From contig JASGKK010000003.1 in NCBI GenBank assembly GCA_047600605.1, forward strand, positions 744,001 through 808,000: a stretch of 64,000 nt of DNA, written 5' to 3'. Source of the stretch: CAYMZZ01 sp047600605 (GTDB taxonomy: Bacteria; Bacteroidota; Bacteroidia; Chitinophagales; Chitinophagaceae). The position numbers and the translations under genes were made by a program. Every line of letters begins with the position of its first letter. Position 1 is the first letter of the stretch. Shown in pieces: positions 25,046 through 33,798 of the stretch. The notes below the pieces were generated by a model. That model had not been told where the DNA came from. It saw only the letters and a program-made list of their open reading frames with translations, and ran no database searches.

Positions 25046-26860
25046 ATGAGCGAAGCAATGCATGCACACGTAGAAGCTGCCACCGGACATGGTGTTCATC
25101 ACGATGAGCATAACGGACATGGTCATCACCATCAGTCCTTTATCTCCAAGTATGTATTCAGCATGGACCATAAGACGATCGGAAAGCAATTTCTGATCAC
25201 TGGTATCGTATGGGCCATCATCGGTGGTTTGTTTTCAGTACTCTTCCGTTTGCAACTGGGTTATCCCGGCCAGACATTCCCTATTCTGGAAACATTCTTT
25301 GGTCACTGGGCCGAAGGCGGTATCATCAAACCGGAGTTTTATTATGCGCTGGTTACCATGCACGGTACCGTACTCGTGTTTTTTGTACTCACGGCCGGCC
25401 TGAGTGGTACGTTCGCCAACTTCCTTATTCCGCTGCAGATCGGTGCACGCGACATGGCCTCTCCTTTCATCAACATGCTTTCTTACTGGTTCTTCTTCCT
25501 GGCAAGTGTGGTGATGCTGGCCTCCATGTTTGTACAAACCGGTCCCGCCAGTGGTGGCTGGACCATGTATCCTCCTCTGAGTGCACTGGGACAGGCCAAT
25601 GATGGTTCGAAGATCGGAGCCGACCTCTGGCTTATCAGTATGGCTTTGTTCATTGTATCATCACTGTTGGGAGGTCTGAACTATATTTCTACTATCCTGA
25701 ATATGCGTACCAAGGGTATGAGCATGACGCGTCTGCCGCTTACCATCTGGGCGTTGTTCTTTACAGCCGTACTCGGTGTTCTTTCTTTCCCCGTACTGCT
25801 GTCTGGCGCCGTGCTGTTGCTGTTTGATCGCAACCTGGGCACAAGCTTCTTCCTGAGCGATATCGTGGTGAATGGTGAGATTCTGCCCAATGAAGGTGGT
25901 AGCGCCATCCTGTATCAGCACTTATTCTGGTTCCTGGGTCACCCCGAAGTATATATCATCCTGCTGCCTGCCATGGGTATGGTATCAGAGATCATGTCGG
26001 TCAACAGCCGCAAACCAATCTTTGGTTATATGGCGATGCTGGGCTCCCTGTTTGCGATCGCCATCCTGGCGTTCCTGGTATGGGCGCACCACATGTTTGT
26101 AACGGGTCTTAACCCCTTCCTGGGTTCTGTATTCGTACTGCTCACCCTGCTTATTGCGGTACCATCTGCCATCAAGGTATTTAACTGGCTTACCACACTG
26201 TGGCGCGGCAATATCCGCTTCACTCCCGGTATGCTTTTCGCAATCGGTTTTGTGAGCCTGTTCATCTCCGGTGGTCTGACCGGTATCTTCCTCGGCAACT
26301 CTACTATTGATATTCACCTGCACGATACCATGTTTGTAGTGGCTCACTTCCACATTGTAATGGGTGTGGCATCTATGTTCGGTATGTTTGCCGGTATCTA
26401 TCACTGGTTCCCCAAAATGTTTGGCCGCTATCTCAACAGCACACTGGCCTACATCCATTTCTGGGTAACACTGGTAGGCGCTTACCTGATCTTCTGGCCT
26501 ATGCACTATCAGGGTCTGGCAGGTATGCCCCGCCGTTATCTCGACAAATCAGGCTGGCACTCGTTCAACCAGTTTGGTGATTTGGATAAAATGATCACGG
26601 TTGTATCAGTAGTGGTATTTGCAGTACAGCTCATGTTTGTATTCAACTTCTTCTATTCCATATTCAAAGGCCGTAAAGTAACAAGTACTAACCCATGGGG
26701 TGCTACCACACTGGAGTGGACTACTCCCATCAATCCCGGTCATGGTAACTGGGATGGTGAGATTCCGGAAGTACATCGCTGGGCTTATGACTATGGTAAA
26801 GATGGTCGTGACTTTATTCCGCAGACAGAGCCCATTGGCGACAATGAAAGCTCCCATTAG
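25046..26860 (+). CDS. ctaD: Cytochrome c oxidase subunit I
   Basis: 604 residues, 12 helices, heme-copper oxidase core. G-H-P-E-V-Y-I gives the CuB His, the proton-channel Glu and the cross-linked Tyr of A1-type oxidases; H-H-M-F and the late H-F-H-I-V motif supply the remaining metal ligands. The first 32 residues are strikingly His-rich (eleven His, e.g. H-G-H-H-H), unusual for the subunit and possibly a copper-binding tail. It couples oxygen reduction to proton pumping. Confidence 0.96.
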   Translation: MSEAMHAHVEAATGHGVHHDEHNGHGHHHQSFISKYVFSMDHKTIGKQFLITGIVWAIIGGLFSVLFRLQLGYPGQTFPILETFFGHWAEGGIIKPEFYYALVTMHGTVLVFFVLTAGLSGTFANFLIPLQIGARDMASPFINMLSYWFFFLASVVMLASMFVQTGPASGGWTMYPPLSALGQANDGSKIGADLWLISMALFIVSSLLGGLNYISTILNMRTKGMSMTRLPLTIWALFFTAVLGVLSFPVLLSGAVLLLFDRNLGTSFFLSDIVVNGEILPNEGGSAILYQHLFWFLGHPEVYIILLPAMGMVSEIMSVNSRKPIFGYMAMLGSLFAIAILAFLVWAHHMFVTGLNPFLGSVFVLLTLLIAVPSAIKVFNWLTTLWRGNIRFTPGMLFAIGFVSLFISGGLTGIFLGNSTIDIHLHDTMFVVAHFHIVMGVASMFGMFAGIYHWFPKMFGRYLNSTLAYIHFWVTLVGAYLIFWPMHYQGLAGMPRRYLDKSGWHSFNQFGDLDKMITVVSVVVFAVQLMFVFNFFYSIFKGRKVTSTNPWGATTLEWTTPINPGHGNWDGEIPEVHRWAYDYGKDGRDFIPQTEPIGDNESSH

Positions 26861-26939
26861 TCTGATACTCCTCAGCGTAGGAATATCAGTAGTGAAGAAA
26901 AGAGAAGTGAGTTAAATACGAAACCAACGAAAGTGTGAG

Positions 26940-27815
26940 ATGCAGAAGATCAAAGACTATTTACAGCTAATCAAGCTTTCGTTAAGTATAATGGTGGTGT
27001 TTAGCAGTGTAGTGAGCTACCTGCTGGCGCCTAAGGTAGTCGAGTATGAATGGAGGATGATTGGATTGCTCTTTGTAGCTGGGATGTTGGTAACAGGCAG
27101 TGCAAACGCCATTAACCAGGTAGTGGAAAAGAATACCGATGCGCAGATGAAGCGTACCGGTAACCGGCCCATTGCTTCGGGTCGCATGTCAGAAACGGAA
27201 GGATGGGCTTTTGCCATTATCACCGGACTTATCGGTGTATGTATGCTGGGCTATTTCTTCAACTGGCTGTCGGCAATGGTAGCCGCCTTTAGTCTGTTTC
27301 TGTATGCGTTTGTTTATACGCCCATGAAAAAAGTAAGTTCCATGGCGGTATTGATGGGCGCTGTGCCGGGAGCACTTCCCTGCCTGATAGGCTGGGCTGC
27401 CGGCGACGACAGATTATCACTTGGCGGCTGGGTCTTGTTTGCGATCCAGTTTTTGTGGCAGTTTCCGCATTTCTGGGCCATTGCCTGGATTGCGCACAAT
27501 GATTATTCGCGTGTAGGATTTAAACTGCTGCCAGCCGATAAGGGACCCACCAAGTTTACTGCGCTGCAGACGGTGATCTATTCATCACTGCTGCTGCCGG
27601 TGACGATGGTACCTTATTTTACAGGCATGTGTTCATACAGCGATCTGTCTGGTCAGATCAGCCTGGCACTGGTAGTACTGGCCAATCTGTTTATGATCGG
27701 ACGCAGTGCAAAGCTGTACCAGACAATGGAAGCAAGTGCTGCACGCAAAGTGATGTTTGGAAGCTACCTGTATCTGCCAGTGGTTTTGCTGGCGCTTTTG
27801 TTGAGTAAAAATTGA
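26940..27815 (+). CDS. ctaB: Protoheme IX farnesyltransferase (heme O synthase)
   Basis: 291 residues with about nine transmembrane helices. The UbiA-family site N-x-x-x-D-x-x-x-D appears as N-Q-V-V-E-K-N-T-D-A-Q-M-K-R-T, followed by N-R-P-I-A-S-G-R. It farnesylates heme B to heme O, which CtaA (55.2 kb in this window) oxidises to heme A for the oxidase. It sits between subunits I and III, as in many Bacteroidota. Confidence 0.93.
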   Translation: MQKIKDYLQLIKLSLSIMVVFSSVVSYLLAPKVVEYEWRMIGLLFVAGMLVTGSANAINQVVEKNTDAQMKRTGNRPIASGRMSETEGWAFAIITGLIGVCMLGYFFNWLSAMVAAFSLFLYAFVYTPMKKVSSMAVLMGAVPGALPCLIGWAAGDDRLSLGGWVLFAIQFLWQFPHFWAIAWIAHNDYSRVGFKLLPADKGPTKFTALQTVIYSSLLLPVTMVPYFTGMCSYSDLSGQISLALVVLANLFMIGRSAKLYQTMEASAARKVMFGSYLYLPVVLLALLLSKN

Positions 27816-27831
27816 TAACAATAAACGTGAG

Positions 27832-28404
27832 ATGGAAATCGTGACAACGCCACAACGAAAAAAGATACACCCCCATAAGTTTACCCTTTGGGTGGCTATC
27901 GGGAGTATTCTGATGATGTTTGCAGGTCTGACCAGTGCTTTTATTATTAAAAGCAACATGGTGGGCTGGCGTGATGTGGCCATGCCGCGTATTTTCTGGG
28001 TTTCAACTGCGGTAATGCTGATCAGCAGTCTGACAATACAGATGGCGCTGAAAGCATTCAAAGAGCGGAAGATGCTCAACTACAGAATGCTGATTGCAGT
28101 CACCTTTACACTGGGTGTGGCATTTGTGATCATGCAGTGGCTGGGTTTCCGTGAGTTGTGGGAGGTGAAACGTATCTATTTTACCGGCAGTACCGGCGCC
28201 GGCCAGTTTTTGTACGTGATCTTTGGCCTGCACGGATTGCATGTAGTGGGAGGAGTGATAGCACTGCTGGTAATGTTTATCAAAGCGTTCTTTGGAAAAA
28301 CAAAAAACTACAGTTCTGTACCCGTGGAAGTAGCAGCCACCTACTGGCATTTTGTGGATCTGCTTTGGGTATACCTGTTTGTATTTTTCCTGGTGATCGG
28401 ATAA
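27832..28404 (+). CDS. ctaE: Cytochrome c oxidase subunit III family protein (short form)
   Basis: 190 residues, five helices, with F-G-L-H-G-L-H-V-V-G-G and the terminal A-A-T-Y-W-H-F-V-D-L-L-W-V segment of subunit III. It is one of two tandem subunit III homologues; the second follows 68 nt later. Tandem short and long copies are common in this phylum, and I cannot tell which is the structural subunit or whether both are. Confidence 0.88.
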   Translation: MEIVTTPQRKKIHPHKFTLWVAIGSILMMFAGLTSAFIIKSNMVGWRDVAMPRIFWVSTAVMLISSLTIQMALKAFKERKMLNYRMLIAVTFTLGVAFVIMQWLGFRELWEVKRIYFTGSTGAGQFLYVIFGLHGLHVVGGVIALLVMFIKAFFGKTKNYSSVPVEVAATYWHFVDLLWVYLFVFFLVIG

Positions 28405-28472
28405 TAAACCGGCCAGGGCCGGATGAAAATAAATAAAGAGAAATAAACGATTTCGCGAATAAAAAAAGCAAC

Positions 28473-29345
28473 ATGGCGACAACAGCTTCAGCGCAACAAA
28501 CGAAATGGTGGAGTGGAGGGAAAAGCCCCTTCAATTTAGAGTATGGTAAACTGATGATGTGGTACTTTCTGATGAGTGATGCCTTCACTTTCGGCGCTTT
28601 CCTGATTTCTTATGGCACTATCCGCTTCAGCCAGAACTTCTGGCCTGATCCCAACGTAGTGTTCAATGCATTTCCCGGAGCCGGTCATGCCAACCTTCCC
28701 CTGGCTTTCGTAAGCGTAATGACCTTTATCCTGATCATCAGCTCGGTGACCATGGTACTGGCTGTGCATGCAGGTCATAAAGGAGATAAACAGGGCGTTA
28801 TCAAGTGGCTGGCCTGGACGATCGTAGGTGGTATTGCCTTCCTTTCCTGCCAGGCATGGGAGTGGCATCACCTGATCACCGGCGTTCACCCCACACTGAT
28901 TGATGGTAAAATCGAGCTGATTGGCCAAACTACCACACACAACCCCTGGGGTCAGCTGGTAGATGGTGCAGCACTTACAGAGGCACTCAATAACTCCTCT
29001 CAGCATACGCTGGCTACCCTGGTACATGAGCATCATGCCAATCTCAGCCATGCCGACCTGATGGGCAAAAGCAAAGAAGAGTTGATCGGCATGCTGAATA
29101 TTGCTGAAATGCATATACGTGAAAAAGGACCCGTTGCCTTTGGTGGTTACTTTTATGGGATCACCGGTTTCCACGGCTTCCACGTATTTTCCGGTGTGAT
29201 CATCAATATCGTAATGCTGATCATGACACAGAAAAATGTGTTTCAGCAACGCGGCCATTACCTGATGATCGAAAAGGCCGGTCTTTACTGGCACTTTGTA
29301 GACCTGGTATGGGTATTTGTATTCCTTTGCTTCTACCTGATCTAA
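28473..29345 (+). CDS. Cytochrome c oxidase subunit III (long form)
   Basis: 290 residues. The N-terminal W-Y-F-L-M-S-D-A-F-T-F region and the C-terminal G-F-H-G-F-H-V-F-S-G and G-L-Y-W-H-F-V-D-L-V-W-V motifs define subunit III. Between helices there is a long insertion (about residues 145-215) with E-H-H-A-N-L-S-H-A-D, absent from standard subunits. Second of the two tandem homologues. Confidence 0.9.
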   Translation: MATTASAQQTKWWSGGKSPFNLEYGKLMMWYFLMSDAFTFGAFLISYGTIRFSQNFWPDPNVVFNAFPGAGHANLPLAFVSVMTFILIISSVTMVLAVHAGHKGDKQGVIKWLAWTIVGGIAFLSCQAWEWHHLITGVHPTLIDGKIELIGQTTTHNPWGQLVDGAALTEALNNSSQHTLATLVHEHHANLSHADLMGKSKEELIGMLNIAEMHIREKGPVAFGGYFYGITGFHGFHVFSGVIINIVMLIMTQKNVFQQRGHYLMIEKAGLYWHFVDLVWVFVFLCFYLI

Positions 29346-29382
29346 CCTGATTTCAGTTATTTATAAAACGAATTTGTAAGAA

Positions 29383-29844
29383 ATGGAACATCAAGCAATA
29401 TCAACAGAAATTACATTTGAGCACCATACCGATGACGCCACCTTTAAAAAGAGGGTGAAAAAAACAACCATCCTGCTCAGTATCATCACCATCATTGAGC
29501 TGGCCATTGGTCTCATTATCTATAATATTCATAAGGGCCCTGATCCCAATACATTCCTGGTACTGGCCTTTAAAGGACTGGTATGTATCCTGACACTGGC
29601 CAAAGCCTACTATATCGTAGCCGTGTTCATGCACCTCGGTGATGAGATCCGCAACATGATCATGACAATTGTAGTCCCCCTGCTGCTGTTTATCTGGTTT
29701 ATCATTGCGTTTATTGTAGATGGAAACTCCTACAAGAACCTGCGCAATACCTACGACAAACACTTCCAGGAAACAACTACACCGAGACCGCATCATGGAG
29801 CGGAAAAAGCGCCGGTGGCCGAGCCGCAACCCGGCAAGCAATAA
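29383..29844 (+). CDS. ctaF: Cytochrome c oxidase subunit IV family protein (CyoD/CtaF type)
   Basis: 153 residues with three hydrophobic helices (about 30-47, 56-80 and 90-112) and the K-A-Y-Y-I-V-A-V-F-M-H-L motif of prokaryotic subunit IV. The C-terminal tail is Pro/His-rich. It is the last gene before a strong terminator at 29865, so it may end the main transcript. Confidence 0.88.
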   Translation: MEHQAISTEITFEHHTDDATFKKRVKKTTILLSIITIIELAIGLIIYNIHKGPDPNTFLVLAFKGLVCILTLAKAYYIVAVFMHLGDEIRNMIMTIVVPLLLFIWFIIAFIVDGNSYKNLRNTYDKHFQETTTPRPHHGAEKAPVAEPQPGKQ

Positions 29845-29864
29845 AGTGTTTTGAAAATTATTGT

Positions 29865-29914
29865 ACCACCGGTCTTTTTGTGCTGAACAAACAAAAGGAC
29901 CGGTGGTTTTATTT
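29865..29914 (+). terminator. Rho-independent terminator after the oxidase genes
   Basis: ACCACCGGTC (29865-29874) pairs with GACCGGTGGT (29898-29907); the stem extends inward through CTTTTTGT/ACAAAAGG, and TTTTATTT follows. It lies 21 nt past ctaF and 34 nt before the SCO gene, so SCO and DUF420 would depend on read-through or a separate start. Confidence 0.85.
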
Positions 29915-29947
29915 AAAGGGAATGTGAGCCCCGAAAACTGAAACGAA

Positions 29948-30748
29948 GTGAATAAGACAGCCCTCTATGCGATACTACTGGCAGCACTGGTGCCACTCGT
30001 CTCTTACCTCATTGTAAAAAAGGTAAGCGATGACACCATCCTGATGCCCCGCCATTATTTGCCAGACAGTACCACCACTACCATCCGTGACGGAAAAAAA
30101 TATACCGATACGGCCTGGCATACCCTGCCTTCTATTGAACTGACCAATCAACTGGGTCATAAAGTGACCTGGAATGATCTGAAAGGGAAAGTACTGATCG
30201 CTGATTTTTTCTTTACACACTGCCCTACCATTTGCCCCGCCCTTACTTCCAATATGCGCCGGCTGCAACAGTCCATTACCAACTCGCAGCGCGTGGGAGA
30301 TAAAACACCCGATTTCCTGCATTTTATTTCTATCAGTATTGACCCCGAGCGCGATTCGGTACCGCAACTCAAACACTGGGCCGACCGCTTTCAGATCAAC
30401 CCCGAACAATGGTGGCTGCTTACAGGAAATAAAAAAGATATCTATGATTTTGTGATCAATGATCTGAAACTGGGTCTTGTAGACGGACACGGAGTAGATA
30501 CCAACTTTATCCATACAGACCGTTTTGTGCTGATTGATACCAACCTGCATGTACGCGGCTATTACCGGGGACTGGATACTACTGAGCTGGCAAACCTGTC
30601 AACAGATATTATTCTCCTGAGCAAAGAAAAGGATCCCAAAGCCCGCAGCTTTTTTGCAGGCAAACTACAGATCATGGCTGTGGCATTTTTGTCTGCAATC
30701 ATTGGAGTGGGGTTATTGATATATATACTAAAAAGAAGGAAAAGCTGA
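29948..30748 (+). CDS. SCO1/SenC/PrrC family copper chaperone
   Basis: 266 residues starting at GTG. An N-terminal membrane helix (about 5-24), a thioredoxin-fold domain with F-F-T-H-C92-P-T-I-C96-P (copper-binding CxxxC) and a later N-F-I-H-T-D His. A second hydrophobic helix at the C-terminus (about 237-260) is unusual, making it doubly anchored. SCO proteins load CuA of subunit II. Its stop TGA overlaps the next ATG by one base. Confidence 0.92.
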   Translation: MNKTALYAILLAALVPLVSYLIVKKVSDDTILMPRHYLPDSTTTTIRDGKKYTDTAWHTLPSIELTNQLGHKVTWNDLKGKVLIADFFFTHCPTICPALTSNMRRLQQSITNSQRVGDKTPDFLHFISISIDPERDSVPQLKHWADRFQINPEQWWLLTGNKKDIYDFVINDLKLGLVDGHGVDTNFIHTDRFVLIDTNLHVRGYYRGLDTTELANLSTDIILLSKEKDPKARSFFAGKLQIMAVAFLSAIIGVGLLIYILKRRKS

Positions 30749-31329
30749 TGTTACCCGCCGCCTGGAAAAAGAATGATAAAAAAGCCAGCATACTCATCCT
30801 GGTTTTTTCGGCTATTGTGTTTACTGCTGTAATGGCTTTGAGCCGTGTTAAATTAAATGTAGACCTGGGTTTTGATATACACATATTTGCCCGGATCAAT
30901 GCGATCATCAATTCAATAGTATCGGTATTGCTGGTAGCGGCTCTGCTGGCTGTAAAAGGAAAGCGGTATACACAGCACAAAAAATTAATGCTGACAGCCA
31001 TGTTTCTGTCGGTGCTGTTTCTGGTAAGCTATATCTGCCATCATCTGCTGGCCGGCGACACTATTTTTGGCGACCTTGATCATGATGGCATACTTAGTGA
31101 GGCAGAGAAATCGCATGTGGGAAGTGCGCGGATTTTATACCGTCTCGTTTTATTTACCCATATTCCGCTGGCGGGCCTTATACTCCCCTTCATTCTTTTT
31201 ACCGCCTATCGTGCCATGGTAGGCGAGTGGGAAAAACATAAAAAGCTGGCTCGTATTACCTGGCCTGTCTGGTTGTATGTGGCTATTACGGGAGTGTTGG
31301 TATACTGGATGATCAGCCCGTATTATTAA
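30748..31329 (+). CDS. DUF420 family membrane protein (CtaM-like oxidase assembly factor)
   Basis: 193 residues with five transmembrane helices. H-K-K-L-M-L-T-A-M, Y-I-C-H-H-L-L and H-I-P-L-A-G-L-I-L-P are DUF420 motifs with conserved His. In Bacillota the homologue CtaM is needed for heme A oxidase maturation. The start overlaps the SCO stop (TGATG), so translation is coupled. Confidence 0.9.
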   Translation: MLPAAWKKNDKKASILILVFSAIVFTAVMALSRVKLNVDLGFDIHIFARINAIINSIVSVLLVAALLAVKGKRYTQHKKLMLTAMFLSVLFLVSYICHHLLAGDTIFGDLDHDGILSEAEKSHVGSARILYRLVLFTHIPLAGLILPFILFTAYRAMVGEWEKHKKLARITWPVWLYVAITGVLVYWMISPYY

Positions 31330-31412
31330 GTTTTAGGTTATAAGTTTTCAGTAATAAGTATTGGAGAATACATAGTTATCCTTTACTTAAAACTTATGAC
31401 TTATAACTCATA
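31330..31412. repeat. Microrepeat forming an imperfect inverted repeat between convergent genes
   Basis: GTTATAAGTTTTCAGTAA (31337-31354) is the near-exact complement (about 16 of 18) of TTACTTAAAACTTATGAC (31383-31400). The words are those of the intergenic microrepeat family. Between the DUF420 stop and the ATL stop it could act as a bidirectional transcription end. Confidence 0.5.
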
Positions 31413-31797
31413 ACTGGAGTTCTTTGGACGGATCCCAAAAGAGCTCCTTAAAATTCACCACCGTATCATTTTTCACTTTCACACCTTCTTTCTTCAGCAA
31501 CTTTTCCATCGTATCGCCACCAAAATGATGTTTGCCACTGAGCATGCCATTCCGGTTTACCACACGGTGTGCAGGCACTTTGGGTTTTACATGTCCGGCA
31601 CCGTTCATGGCCCAGCCTACCATCCTGGCAGACAGTTTAGTACCCAGGCAGGTGGCAATGGCACCATAGGAGGTGACACGCCCGCGTGGAATCAGGCGGG
31701 CTACTTCATATACCTGTTCAAAAAAACTGGATTCCTGGCGACCGCTGGGTGTAATGCTTCGCGGCTTTTCGGGTGTTGATTTTTTTCTTGTAGCCAT
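31408..31797 (-). CDS. Alkyltransferase-like protein (ATL; MGMT family without the reactive Cys)
   Basis: 129 residues. The MGMT C-terminal domain is clear: I-P-R-G-R-V-T-S-Y-G-A-I-A (the HTH and Arg finger region) and P-A76-H-R-V-V. In true O6-alkylguanine methyltransferases the residue is Cys (PCHRV); Ala here marks ATL proteins, which bind alkylated guanine and hand it to nucleotide excision repair. It is last in a minus-strand group with trmB and a DUF5522 gene. Confidence 0.9.
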   Translation of the reverse strand: MATRKKSTPEKPRSITPSGRQESSFFEQVYEVARLIPRGRVTSYGAIATCLGTKLSARMVGWAMNGAGHVKPKVPAHRVVNRNGMLSGKHHFGGDTMEKLLKKEGVKVKNDTVVNFKELFWDPSKELQL

Positions 31798-31806
31798 ACA
31801 GGAAAG

Positions 31807-32010
31807 TTAAGTATTTGATGGCTTGTCTGAAACAGACCGGGATTGTCTTAATATACTACGCTTCGGTTCAGCTACCCGCTCATAATCATAAGGACAGTGT
31901 TTGCAACCATTGCCACAGCAATAACCACGCTCCTGGTGAAACCGTGCTGTAAGCACTACCAGGCCCTGCTCATTGATATAATAATGTATGCCCTCAATCC
32001 AGTTCTTCAT
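31807..32010 (-). CDS. DUF5522 small Cys-rich protein
   Basis: 67 residues. Y-Y-I-N-E-Q-G-L-V-V-L-T and H-x-x-R-G-Y-C-C-G-N-G-C-K-H-C-P-Y are the DUF5522 signature; the four Cys probably bind zinc. The C-terminal 25 residues are variable. Its start lies 17 nt inside the trmB 3' end, so the two are translationally coupled. Function unknown. Confidence 0.85.
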   Translation of the reverse strand: MKNWIEGIHYYINEQGLVVLTARFHQERGYCCGNGCKHCPYDYERVAEPKRSILRQSRSVSDKPSNT

Positions 32011-32701
32011 TTTCCAATAATTGCTTTAAAGCTGCATCATGTGATGCATCGGGCAAACTGGCCGGCAGTGTAAAACACAGGTAATGCACCCGCCTGCTCC
32101 CGGCAATATCCAGCGATTCGTAGTAGGTACGAATCTGCAGATCTGGTCTCAGCTCCGGTTGCTGATAGAGATCAGCCGTATCTTCTATCAACGTACAGCC
32201 ATATTCCCTGATCACCAGTTTGGTGAAATGATACAGATCAGGACTGTCTGTCTTCAGATGTATGTAACCACCCGGCTGCAGGAATTGTTGATACAGGCGG
32301 AGAAATTTTGGATGGGTAAGCCTTTTACGGGCTTTGGACCGACGCAACTGGGGATCCGGGAAGGTGATCCAGATAGCTTCTACTTCGCCCGGAGTAAAGT
32401 ATTCTGGTATCTGGTCAATCTGGGTACGCAAAAAAGCCACATTGCCCAGATTTTCTTTCAACGCCTTTTTTGCACCCACCCAAAGGCGGTGACCTTTCAG
32501 ATCAACACCAATAAAATTGCGCTGAGGATATAATCTACCCAGGCCCACCGCATACTCCCCTTTGCCACAGGCCAGCTCGAGTGTGAGGCGGTTGGTATTA
32601 CCAAAATGTTTGTCCCAGGCACCTGCCATTCCTTCCGGATATTGCAACACGTTTGGCAGGCGGAGAAGTTCCTCAAAACGGATCAGTTTTTTGTGTCCCA
32701 T
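31994..32701 (-). CDS. trmB: tRNA (guanine-N7-)-methyltransferase
   Basis: 235 residues. SAM-binding L-E-L-A-C-G-K-G-E-Y near residue 39 and F-I-G-V-D-L-K-G-H, then W-I-T-F-P-D-P-Q motif IV and the R-R-S-K-A-R-K-R-L-T-H-P tRNA-contact segment define TrmB, which makes m7G46 in tRNA. A -7 box TACCTTTG sits 7 nt before the ATG. First gene of the trmB-DUF5522-ATL unit. Confidence 0.94.
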   Translation of the reverse strand: MGHKKLIRFEELLRLPNVLQYPEGMAGAWDKHFGNTNRLTLELACGKGEYAVGLGRLYPQRNFIGVDLKGHRLWVGAKKALKENLGNVAFLRTQIDQIPEYFTPGEVEAIWITFPDPQLRRSKARKRLTHPKFLRLYQQFLQPGGYIHLKTDSPDLYHFTKLVIREYGCTLIEDTADLYQQPELRPDLQIRTYYESLDIAGSRRVHYLCFTLPASLPDASHDAALKQLLENEELD

Positions 32702-32708
32702 TAGCCGG

Positions 32709-32716
32709 CAAAGGTA
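32709..32716 (-). promoter_or_regulatory. Candidate -7 box just before trmB
   Basis: TACCTTTG matches TAnnTTTG and ends 7 nt before the trmB ATG, so a transcript from it would have little or no leader. No TTG at the expected upstream distance. Confidence 0.35.
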
Positions 32717-32740
32717 AGCCAGTGAGCAGAAAGCATCCCG

Positions 32741-33670
32741 CTAGAATTTCATCAGCAACCCGATTCCCACCAGCGATTTCAACTGCATGCGTGCTCCTTC
32801 TCCCGTTTTGCCAAACAGCCGCACGTCATCATCGTAGATCATATCCAGGCTGTAGGTCATAGAAAGTACTTTGGAGAGCTTCACATTGAGCACATTGGTC
32901 ATGTAGATATCAATGTTTTGCGGATTACTTTTATAGTTGGAGAAAAGATCAAGGCGGCCTTTGTAAGTGACGATCTTATTGAACTCTTTAAAGTAATTGA
33001 TGGAAGCAAAGGCACCGATCTCAGTATTTACATGGCTGCCGCTATCAACCCCGTACAGACCATGGGCAGAAAGCGTATCATCTTTTACAATAGTCCAGCG
33101 CACAGTGGCAGGTGAGATAAACAAAGAGAGATTGCTGGTGGGCTTATAATCCAGACCGGGGCTCAGCAGCACATAGGCCGGTGAGAGAAATGCAGAAGAG
33201 AAGGTCTTCACATCGTCGGCATAGGTGTATCCTTTAAATAACTGGCTGCGGAAGTTGACCAGGCCCGCCAGGTTCAGCTTGCTGTTAAGCGCATATCCGT
33301 ATTTGGAAAGGATATTGATACGGTCATCATTTTTACGGCTGCCGAGGCTGGTAGTACGTACATAGCCCAGGTTAAAGTCAAGCGTATTGTCCCAGCTGTG
33401 TTTATCTTTTTTGTAGAAGGCGAAAAGGCTGAGTACAGAATTGATGGAAAGGGTAAAATCATCACCACCTGCAGCCCAGTTGCTCAGCGAGCCCTGAGAG
33501 ATATTGATACCATAAAGGCCTCCTTTTTTCCAGGCCTTTTGTGCGGTATCGGCCGGATCTTTTGAGATAGAACGTTCGGAGTCCTGGCGCAGTTTTTTGA
33601 TAGTCTGATCCTGAGCCATTGTAAATGTCGAAGCAGCGATAAGGCATAACAGAAAACCTGTCTTTTTCAT
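32741..33670 (-). CDS. DUF3078 outer-membrane beta-barrel protein
   Basis: 309 residues with a signal peptide ending in T-M-A-Q. The sequence W-K-K-G-G-L-Y-G-I-N-I-S-Q-G-S-L-S-N-W-A-A-G-G is the DUF3078 hallmark, followed by alternating hydrophobic strands ending in a Phe (M-K-F), as expected for an outer-membrane barrel. Function unknown. A candidate -7 box (TAAATTTG, 33690-33697) lies about 19 nt upstream. Confidence 0.85.
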   Translation of the reverse strand: MKKTGFLLCLIAASTFTMAQDQTIKKLRQDSERSISKDPADTAQKAWKKGGLYGINISQGSLSNWAAGGDDFTLSINSVLSLFAFYKKDKHSWDNTLDFNLGYVRTTSLGSRKNDDRINILSKYGYALNSKLNLAGLVNFRSQLFKGYTYADDVKTFSSAFLSPAYVLLSPGLDYKPTSNLSLFISPATVRWTIVKDDTLSAHGLYGVDSGSHVNTEIGAFASINYFKEFNKIVTYKGRLDLFSNYKSNPQNIDIYMTNVLNVKLSKVLSMTYSLDMIYDDDVRLFGKTGEGARMQLKSLVGIGLLMKF

Positions 33671-33689
33671 ACAGTATGATTTTGAGTCA

Positions 33690-33697
33690 CAAATTTA
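33690..33697 (-). promoter_or_regulatory. Candidate -7 box for the DUF3078 gene
   Basis: TAAATTTG matches TAnnTTTG; the start codon is about 19 nt downstream. The -33 element is not evident. Confidence 0.35.
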
Positions 33698-33739
33698 CGG
33701 CGATAGAATGCGAACTGCGGGAAAACGGTTGGTAGGGGC

Positions 33740-33773
33740 AAAAAAAAGCCTGCAAATCAGAAGACCCACAGGC
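33740..33773 (-). terminator. Terminator of the tRNA-Leu-like RNA gene
   Basis: On the minus strand GCCTG and CAGGC form a stem closed around a 16-nt loop, followed by a run of eight T. It lies 26 nt after the acceptor-stem end of the RNA, so it would end that transcript and keep it out of the DUF3078 gene. Confidence 0.6.
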
Positions 33774-33798
33774 AAACAATCACATGAGAAAAAGCAGC

